This document shows, one piece after another, positions 1-6,070 of a DNA stretch of 13,098 nt (the stretch's first letter is position 1; the number at the start of each line of letters is the position of its first letter). Origin of the DNA: Perkinsus olseni. Taxonomy: Eukaryota > Perkinsozoa > Perkinsida > Perkinsidae. The stretch lies in NCBI GenBank assembly GCA_013115135.1, contig JABANP010000897.1, forward strand, positions 1-13,098. Reading direction: 5' to 3'. Made by a program: the position numbers and the translations under genes. Under the pieces are notes generated by a model. That model did not search any database, was not told the DNA's origin, and was given only the letters and a program-made list of their open reading frames with translations.

Positions 1-1
1 G

Positions 2-2665
2 CTAGTCGTAGACAACTCCATCCTCTTGTTGTGATTGACCATCTGTAGCTCCCGGGGAAGGTGTTGCCCATATAGTAGGAGAATCAGGTTGTCCTTCTTC
101 TTGGCGGTCATGTAGTTCTTCTTCGGCTTGTAGTTGTGCAGAGGGCTCCGAGGCAACAGCCTCAGTAGCACTATCCCGACTAGTCTCATCTCCTGACCGT
201 AGTGCGCTGGGGGAGGGTTGGCGCATGTGCTGTAGGGCAGTTGCATCCCTGGCTCTGGCAACGCGTAGAGCATCGTCAGGTTGAGAGGTAGTAGTCAGCT
301 TCATAGTGCGGAGGGTACCATCAGAGTCGAGGTAGGCTCGTTGAGATCCTTGATAGTAGTTCAAGACCACTTCTTGTAGTGCCGCAGCATGGGTAACATT
401 CTTCAAAGAGAAGGACTCGGACGCACCATAGATTAGTGGGACAACCGCAGTAGTGTCGTCTTCACCCGCCTCCACTCCACCGATGCCTTCCAGCAGTATG
501 CCCTGGATAGCCTTGACCATAGAAGAGCCTTGTAGCTGCACAATAGTATAAGGGCCACTCCAGTGTGTTTGAAGATGGTTACCAATACTAGTATCAGCTC
601 TCTTAGTTACGAAAACTAAGTCGAACAGCTTAGGCTCGTAGTCGTTGGGGTGGTCACTGGCATACCGCTGAAGATGGTGTTGTTGCTTGATACGCCACAG
701 CTCAAGATACTCGCCAAGCGTAGTTTTCATATCCTCCTTGGCATCAGTAAGTAGTGGGACGTTCTTGTGAACAAAGTCGACAATGTCAGTAGTAGAGTAC
801 CGCAAGTTGAGTGTATCCCAGTCGATGGAGCTGTCCATCTCAGGGTGCTGCCCAGGAAGTCTCCCGCTGTAGCCATAGTGTAGTTGGAAGGGGCTCACAT
901 TAGCCCATAGGCGAGGGGTATGGTTGTAAGCTCGCACGGCGACCAAGTAGTCCGCGATGTAGGCGTTCTCCACGATACTAGTAGATGCATCAGGGCCAGT
1001 GATAGGCCGACTGGCCTGTAGTGCCCGGGTAACTTCCACAAAGTCTTTGTGCGCTCGCTCCCAAAACCCTAGTTGATATGAGTAGGCCGGCAGTATGTAG
1101 TGTCGAGTACCATGGCGAGCAAGTATAGTTCTTACTGCCTTACTCGACAAGATGGACCGATCGTGATCAGTAAGTAGTACAGCTGGGCTGCCGTGTTCTA
1201 GGAACACAGAGTCCAGCACGCCGGCCACAGTAGTAGCTTTGCTGTTCCGCATAGGGCGGGCAACAGTGAAACCACTTACGTAGTCATGTATCAGCAAAAT
1301 GTAGTGGTCCTTGTCAGAGTCACTAGTGGGAGTAGTGTTGTTCGACGAATTCGTACTAGCACTAGTGCGACCGTAAGGACCAGCTACGTCAACACCGACC
1401 AGCTGCCAGAGACACTCTGTCAGTAGTGTTTGGACTTGCGTGACCAAGTAGTTATGCTGTCGAGTAGCACGGGCCTTCAAACAAGGGATACAAGACCCTA
1501 TAGTTATGCGAATCAGCCTGAACATAGAGTCACGCCAGTAGTCCCTCCGAAGTAGGATGTGTACTCGCTTAGCTCCCAAGTGGCCATAGAGATAGTGGAA
1601 GATAGTAGCCAAGACTCGTATCAGAAAGGCAGAGTAGAGGCTCCTTCCCAAACATAGTACACCCTTCTCATTGTGGGGCTGTGTTAGTCGATGTGGCTCC
1701 GGATACCGACGTAGTAGACCGTCATCATCCAGAAAGCACACCTTAGAGAGCCTCTGTAGCCGAGTGGCTCTAACACCATACAGAGCAGTAGTGGATTCGC
1801 CTTGTAATATAGTCTTGAGGTCACGTATATCTTGATCCTCTAGTTGGGAGCGGAGAACACATTCTTGAACACGGGTAGTGAACTGAGAGTCTTCCAGAAG
1901 CCCTTCCGTTATTCTGTCGGAAGGCTTGGCATAATCCATGATAGCTTCTAGTTCACCCCGTTGGTCCTCCGGTAGTGGACCGACCTCTGGCAAGTCAATG
2001 CCGTCTTGGTTGATGGCGAGAACAGAGGGAGCTGTAGTTGAGATGACCACATCTTCATCAAACTCATCTGGGTGCTCTCTGTAGTCATAGATCACCTTGG
2101 CAGTAGTCATAGAGTTGAGTACCGCAGTAGGATTGATAAGATCGCCGGTAGTTCTCGCCCTCGATACACTGTCGGCGTAGTTGAGCTCCGATGGAACATG
2201 TAGTACAATCACGTCCAACTCTTTACAGAGCTTTCGGACCTCAATCAGCCTTCTTCTCTCCACAGCCGGTAGTCGCTTGTCATTGGCAGGTCGACGGAGC
2301 CTATAGATAGTGATTTCACTATCACATAGTAGCCGAACTTGCCGAGGTCGCAATACCGGGGCTAGTGGATCTAGTGGGACCTGGTTGGGCTTGTAGTAGC
2401 TCGGCACTGGGAGATATGGAGACATCAGTTTGAGTAGTTGGAGGCCTTTCCAAAGAGCAACTAGCTCCTTGCGAGGGGATAGTCCACGAAGTCTGGGTCT
2501 TCGGAAAACGCCACCTCGACTGAGTAGTCGAGTTGAGATTGTAGTGTTGTCCGTGCAGCGGACGTCTACTCCCCAGATATCGGTAGAAGCATCCGTGGAG
2601 ACTAGTAGTGGTTGTAGTTGAACATCTATATGGCGGGGGACCCTCTTGTAGTGACAGCTTGGCAC
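2..2665 (-). CDS. Pol segment: RNase H and integrase
   Basis: This 887-codon frame carries the C-terminal half of Pol. It has no ATG start: it opens with GTG inside continuous pol and overlaps the RT frame by 40 nt in the -1 frame. RNase H spans about residues 20-170, with acidic residues D25 (STDAS), E67 (RKELVAL), D115 (LCDSE) and D165 (ADSVSRA). The integrase zinc domain is H357, H362, C392, C395. The catalytic core has D426 (GVDVAGPYG), D500 (LLTDHD) and E536 (GFWERAHKDF), exactly 35 residues between the last two. A Ser/Asn/Thr/Asp-rich insertion (about 434-453) sits just after the first catalytic strand. A GPY/F-like module (HWSGPY, about 701-706) follows, then a Q/E/S/T/A-rich tail. It would remove template RNA and insert the cDNA into host DNA. 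The stop codon is at 2-4. All visible catalytic residues are intact. Confidence 0.9.
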   Translation of the reverse strand: MPSCHYKRVPRHIDVQLQPLLVSTDASTDIWGVDVRCTDNTTISTRLLSRGGVFRRPRLRGLSPRKELVALWKGLQLLKLMSPYLPVPSYYKPNQVPLDPLAPVLRPRQVRLLCDSEITIYRLRRPANDKRLPAVERRRLIEVRKLCKELDVIVLHVPSELNYADSVSRARTTGDLINPTAVLNSMTTAKVIYDYREHPDEFDEDVVISTTAPSVLAINQDGIDLPEVGPLPEDQRGELEAIMDYAKPSDRITEGLLEDSQFTTRVQECVLRSQLEDQDIRDLKTILQGESTTALYGVRATRLQRLSKVCFLDDDGLLRRYPEPHRLTQPHNEKGVLCLGRSLYSAFLIRVLATIFHYLYGHLGAKRVHILLRRDYWRDSMFRLIRITIGSCIPCLKARATRQHNYLVTQVQTLLTECLWQLVGVDVAGPYGRTSASTNSSNNTTPTSDSDKDHYILLIHDYVSGFTVARPMRNSKATTVAGVLDSVFLEHGSPAVLLTDHDRSILSSKAVRTILARHGTRHYILPAYSYQLGFWERAHKDFVEVTRALQASRPITGPDASTSIVENAYIADYLVAVRAYNHTPRLWANVSPFQLHYGYSGRLPGQHPEMDSSIDWDTLNLRYSTTDIVDFVHKNVPLLTDAKEDMKTTLGEYLELWRIKQQHHLQRYASDHPNDYEPKLFDLVFVTKRADTSIGNHLQTHWSGPYTIVQLQGSSMVKAIQGILLEGIGGVEAGEDDTTAVVPLIYGASESFSLKNVTHAAALQEVVLNYYQGSQRAYLDSDGTLRTMKLTTTSQPDDALRVARARDATALQHMRQPSPSALRSGDETSRDSATEAVASEPSAQLQAEEELHDRQEEGQPDSPTIWATPSPGATDGQSQQEDGVVYD

Positions 2666-3699
2666 TCCTTCACCCAGTCTTCCAAGTCGTTGGCCACGTT
2701 AGTATCTATGGGGTCTGACCATGACTTGTAGTTCTCACAGATGCGCCTCCATATAAGTCTACCCTTCAGGTCGTACTCTATGAAGATCCCGAGGGGATCA
2801 TAGAGCGACGCTAGTGCCGAGCAAGCTGCCCGCTTAGTAGTAGCTCCACTTGGTAGCTGGCCAGAGTACACGACGAAGAGTTGTTCATCGCGGTAATGAT
2901 AGCCAAGTAGTGACTTCGAAGTAGTCTCCTCTGTGGATGATTGTGACCATGATCGAACATTCTTAATGGAGTCGGCCTTGAGACCATGTCCACCGAGGAT
3001 GTGTAGTGAGAAGTCATTAGCTTGTGAGGCTAGTTCTGGGCTATCACCACCATTGAACAGGTCGTCGACGTACTTCAGTAGTACGAACTCCTTGGGTACC
3101 ATAGGCCCTTGACGGATGTAGTCGAAAGCCTCCGGAGTTGGTAGTAGAAGAACTTCGGCCAGAGTGTCATCGTCATACAAGTAGGGGTCGACTAGTGGAC
3201 TGAGAGTAAGAGTGGCACCGGCTTTTCGTAGTGCATCGGCCTCAGTAGTGATGTCGTAGGTACAACACTCTAGGAAGTTCGGTGCACTGCTAGTCCCGAA
3301 GGATACGCTGCTCCATAGCACTGTGTAGTCACCGATACAGGTGTAGTTGGTGTAGGCCAAGTCATGTAGAGAGGCCTTCATCTGACAGAATGCCTTGCTG
3401 ATGTCAGATGCTACGAAGTAGCGAAATCCTCGGAGTTGTAGTAGAGTACCCTGAAGGTCGTTCTGAGTCCGACCTCCACGTAGTAAGTACCGGTTCAACA
3501 CTCTGTAGTCGAGCACGATCCTGCACGGCGTAGTCGGGTGGTTATCCCTGAAAACCGTATGCGCAGGAGTGTAGTGCTTTGGCTTCATAACCGTAGTGCC
3601 CCTCATAGTAGGTGCCAGTAGTAAGCTTGTCCCACGCTTGTTGACATTGGTCGAAGGAAGGACCTCCGTTGTAGTTGTCCACGGAATTGTTCTGTACAA
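2626..3699 (-). CDS. Pol segment: reverse transcriptase, palm to connection region
   Basis: This frame of 357 codons (no true start; opens with TTG) holds most of the RT. Visible motifs are RIVLDYRVLN (about 60-69), the first catalytic Asp in ASDISKAFCQ (D99), SFGTSSAP (about 133-140) and YVDD (210-213). LGYHY (265-269), TKRAACSALASLYDPLG (288-304) and a W/K-rich region ending in DLEDWVKEC follow. The LGYHY to YDPLG block is characteristic of BEL/Pao polymerases. An acidic stretch (about 171-200) separates the SFG motif from YVDD. The N-terminal RT portion lies in the preceding frame (3542-4027), overlapping by about 158 nt. The RNase H portion lies in the next frame. Both breaks look like indels or frameshifts, because the protein homology continues across them. 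Confidence 0.88.
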   Translation of the reverse strand: MYRTIPWTTTTEVLPSTNVNKRGTSLLLAPTMRGTTVMKPKHYTPAHTVFRDNHPTTPCRIVLDYRVLNRYLLRGGRTQNDLQGTLLQLRGFRYFVASDISKAFCQMKASLHDLAYTNYTCIGDYTVLWSSVSFGTSSAPNFLECCTYDITTEADALRKAGATLTLSPLVDPYLYDDDTLAEVLLLPTPEAFDYIRQGPMVPKEFVLLKYVDDLFNGGDSPELASQANDFSLHILGGHGLKADSIKNVRSWSQSSTEETTSKSLLGYHYRDEQLFVVYSGQLPSGATTKRAACSALASLYDPLGIFIEYDLKGRLIWRRICENYKSWSDPIDTNVANDLEDWVKECQAVTTRGSPAI

Positions 3700-4027
3700 T
3701 AGTGCAGAAGCCCCTGTCGATGTAGGTAGCTAGTGCTTCTTGGAACGCTTCCTTCTGGGTATGGGACAGTCGCTTAGTACACCGGGCACCACGAGCGGCA
3801 GCTTGACGGTAGTTCATAGGGGGCCTAGTGGAGTCTCTCCATGAAGCACGTACTATAGCTCTTCCGAGAGGAGTAGTTGCATCATATGCCCATTCTCGGT
3901 CTAGTGCTTCCCACGGTGGGAGATTGTCTTCTCCACGGTCTTCTTCATCGTCGCCTGAGTCATCGTCGTCCAAGTTGGCCACGTTAGTATGTTCGTAGCC
4001 ATGTTTGGGGGGGTACCCAATTATTAG
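3542..4027 (-). CDS. Pol segment: linker and N-terminal part of reverse transcriptase
   Basis: This open frame has no ATG. It is open from after a TAA at 4028-4030 and ends at 3542. It begins within a 44-nt overlap with the protease frame that contains a run of seven C (sense strand). It encodes an acidic stretch (LDDDDSGDDEEDRGED), then LPPWEALDREW, a Lys/Arg patch and KRLSHTQKEAFQEALATYID. That last segment resembles the helix that precedes the fingers of retrotransposon RTs. The next recognisable RT block (HYTPAHTVFRDN) is in the 2626-3699 frame, so a +1 shift is needed somewhere in 3542-3699. There is no independent function: this is a slice of Pol. Confidence 0.7.
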   Translation of the reverse strand, partial: LIIGYPPKHGYEHTNVANLDDDDSGDDEEDRGEDNLPPWEALDREWAYDATTPLGRAIVRASWRDSTRPPMNYRQAAARGARCTKRLSHTQKEAFQEALATYIDRGFCTIVQNNSVDNYNGGPSFDQCQQAWDKLTTGTYYEGHYGYEAKALHSCAYGFQG

Positions 4028-4480
4028 TTACTGTGTCGTCGTTGCTGGAGTTCACCATGGGAGTTAGTGATGCTGCCTGCACTCGGCTGGAAGTCATAGT
4101 AGTGTCGTTCTCCCCGTGGTTACATGGGCCTTGGCCACGAGTCAATTGATCGACATTGACTGAGTTAGTGTAGGCGTCAGGGAATATAGTCGAGAACCAT
4201 GGTGTAGTAGGCTGCAGAGATACACCATCATAGTGAACAGGTTCACAGAATTCTTGAAGGCACAACCGATTGATTTGTTGAACCTTGTAGTTGATAACAC
4301 AGTGATCCTCTCGATACACTCCTGATTGTTCATCACCGTAGTGACGAACGTGGTCATCAAAGGTAACCCTTGGTTGAAATGGAGTTACCGAGTAGTTAGT
4401 CTCGATGTGGTAGCCACTCATGTTGATAGTGATTTGAGTATCGAGCAGAGCCATAGTAGGGCAACCAAGGATGACTGGAG
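3984..4480 (-). CDS. C-terminal part of the aspartic protease plus linker (cut off by the mariner insertion)
   Basis: This frame continues the gag-protease frame on the far side of the insertion. Starting at the insertion junction it reads TPVILGCPTMALLDTQI, which resembles the C-terminal ILG strand of retroviral-type aspartic proteases. About 130 residues of unrecognised linker follow, ending at TAA (3984-3986). The insertion plus its duplicated TA adds 1590 bp, a multiple of three. The frame therefore matches that of the gag-protease segment at 6071-8489, and the protease was uninterrupted before the insertion. An ATG occurs at 4454, but there is no reason to think it is used. The final codons overlap the +1 frame that carries the N-terminal RT. 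Confidence 0.75.
4007..4013 (-). other. C7 run at the protease to RT frame change (possible +1 frameshift site or indel)
   Basis: The sense strand reads GTA CCC CCC CAA ACA in the protease frame. The RT frame reads CCC CCC AAA CAT, one base further on. The two frames overlap only from 4027 to 3984, and this homopolymer is in the overlap. A Pro tRNA slipping on CCC-C could give a programmed +1 shift. An indel in the run, biological or from sequencing, is at least as likely because BEL/Pao elements usually have one continuous gag-pol frame. Confidence 0.4.
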
Positions 4481-4482
4481 TA
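4481..4482. repeat. TA target-site duplication, left copy
   Basis: The TA lies immediately outside the left terminal repeat. Its partner is at 6071-6072. Removing the transposon and one TA leaves the protease reading frame continuous. Confidence 0.92.
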
Positions 4483-4694
4483 AGGAGCGTGCATTTTTCT
4501 TAGGCAAATTCAAAATTTTATCGTTTCTCGTCAACTAAGGGGAGTTTAGAGCTGAAATTTCAACAGGATGCAGATATTATCATGATACATCACATGTTAA
4601 GTCAGAAAGGTCATATTCGAAACGGTTACTGATATATCAGGGCGAGCGAAAAAATCACCCCCGCGAACCGTGCAGATTCCTTAGGCAACACAAC
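4483..4694 (+). repeat. Left 212-bp terminal inverted repeat of the mariner-type element
   Basis: It matches the reverse complement of 5859-6070 at 211 of 212 positions by eye. It contains two related 17-bp direct repeats ending in CTTAGGCAA, at 4491-4507 and 4672-4688 (14 of 17 identical). This is an IR/DR layout of the kind known from Sleeping Beauty-like elements, where each is a transposase binding site. A perfect 12-bp palindrome, CTGATATATCAG, lies at 4629-4640. Confidence 0.95.
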
Positions 4695-4738
4695 AGAACC
4701 ACTGAGTTTTCTCTTAGAAATGGTTCAAACTTCATGGA

Positions 4739-5844
4739 TCATGGCGAAATATGACCACCCTTGCATGCCAGAACGCGTGTGAGTCGGTCATCAACAGATC
4801 TCGTGAGTGCAAGGACCTCATCCGAGGAAATAGCCTTTGCAGCTTCCTGGATACCCCTCCACAGAGACTCGAGGTCGTTAAACTGCCTCCCTCCAGAGTA
4901 CAACTTCCTAAGATGCGTCTACAACACATGAGCAAGTTCAAACAAGGTCTTACTTCTTCAAGATGCTCCAATACCGTTCAATCGGATTTATATCCGGCGA
5001 ATTAGGAGGCCAATTCATGAGCTTTCTGCCGGTAAATCCTTTCTTCTCGAGGTACTCCCTGGTAAACTTGCTGGCATGGGAGGGAGCATTGTCTTGCATG
5101 AATATCAGGTCGCGCTTGCCGCCCTCCCGAGCTTCCGATACCATGGGAAGAAGCACTGGTCGAGAAGTTTAGTGTACCTGCGTGGCTCATTACTGCATCA
5201 TCCTAGCCGTATGCTCTATCTCACTCTTGCGAGTTCATCTTCACTCCTTGTTGGACTCTCACGGGACCGACGACCTTCCCTCCGATGATGCCGGCCCAAA
5301 TCATGACACCACCTCCTCCCTGTTGACGCTTGGATCGGCTCGGACAAGCGGTACCATCCATAATCCACCCTCGGGCCCACCCATCGGGGCCGTCCAGCGT
5401 CGCTCGTGACTCGTCTGTCCACAGCACCTTCGAGAAGTCCGTCTTCATGTTATCCTTCGCCCATTGCACCCTCTTCTCCTTATGGGACTTCGTCAAGGAA
5501 GGCCTGGGGTTGGCTTTCAAGACCTTCCCTATGCTCTTCAGCACCTTGCACCTGGTGCTTTTGCTCCCTTTACTCACCCCCGCCGCGTCAAACAACTCCT
5601 TACTGGTGGCTAATGGAGTTCTAGCCATCTCTCTCTTGAGTTTTCTCTTCTCCCGTGGCGTGACAGACTTCTCATACGACCCACCCCTCCTCTGGTACAC
5701 CTTAGAAGGGTCCTCCAGGTACTTCTTGATAGTACGGTGGTCCCTTTCAAGCTCCTTCGCAATTTCGAGGCTCTTCGCACCTTCAGCAAGCCTCTTAACT
5801 ACAACGGCTTTCTCGGTGTCGGTGAGGAGCGATTTCTGTGGCAT
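4739..5844 (-). pseudogene. Tc1/mariner-type transposase pseudogene, DD37E spacing
   Basis: The N-terminal frame (ATG at 5844, 207 codons) has helix-turn-helix DNA-binding regions (about residues 8-45 and 62-108) and the first catalytic Asp in LWTDES (D144). It ends early after VKMNSQE. Homology then continues in a second frame (YTKLLDQCFFPWYRK, near 5176-5130). A third frame carries QDNAPSH (second Asp at 5091-5093) and SPDINPIERYW (Glu at 4977-4979), with 37 residues between them. The C-terminus returns to the second frame (YSGGRQFNDLESLW ... GGHISP), stopping at 4739-4741. At least three frameshifts and several in-frame stops, including a TAG in the C-terminal frame, make it non-functional. 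The original length, about 368 codons, is close to the usual 340-350 residues. Confidence 0.93.
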
Positions 5845-5858
5845 ACTAACGAGATCAA

Positions 5859-6070
5859 GTTGTGTTGCCTAAGGAATCTGCACGGTTCGCGGGGGTGATT
5901 TTTTCGCTCGCCCTGATATATCAGTAACCGTTTCGAATATGACCTTTCTGACTTAACATGTGATGTATCATGATAATATCTGCATCCTGTTGAAATTTCA
6001 GCTCTAAACTCCCCTTAGTTGACGAGAAACTATAAAATTTTGAATTTGCCTAAGAAAAATGCACGCTCCT
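5859..6070 (-). repeat. Right 212-bp terminal inverted repeat of the mariner-type element
   Basis: This is the inverted partner of 4483-4694. Its direct-repeat sites mirror the left ones, at 6046-6062 (outer) and 5865-5881 (inner), and its palindrome is at 5913-5924. The transposase ATG (5844) lies only 14 bp inside it, so promoter elements for the transposase are probably within this repeat. Confidence 0.95.

Larger units (their letters stand above)
4483..6070 (-). mobile_element. Tc1/mariner-superfamily DNA transposon, 1588 bp, transposase broken
   Basis: Both ends begin AGGAGCGTGCATTTTTCTTA reading inwards and are flanked by TA, the usual Tc1/mariner target. The terminal inverted repeats are 212 bp and differ at one position (4522 versus 6031). 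The internal region carries a minus-strand transposase pseudogene with a WTDES, QDNAPSH and SPDINPIE signature. The element inserted into the protease domain of the retrotransposon. Near-identical repeats suggest a recent insertion, yet the transposase is shattered, so the copy was probably moved by a transposase made elsewhere. TAGT density is at background here, in sharp contrast to both flanks. Confidence 0.95.

Noticed and set aside
5330..5872. 180-codon plus-strand frame inside the mariner element
   Set aside because: It is the antisense shadow of the transposase frame, with no domain of its own.
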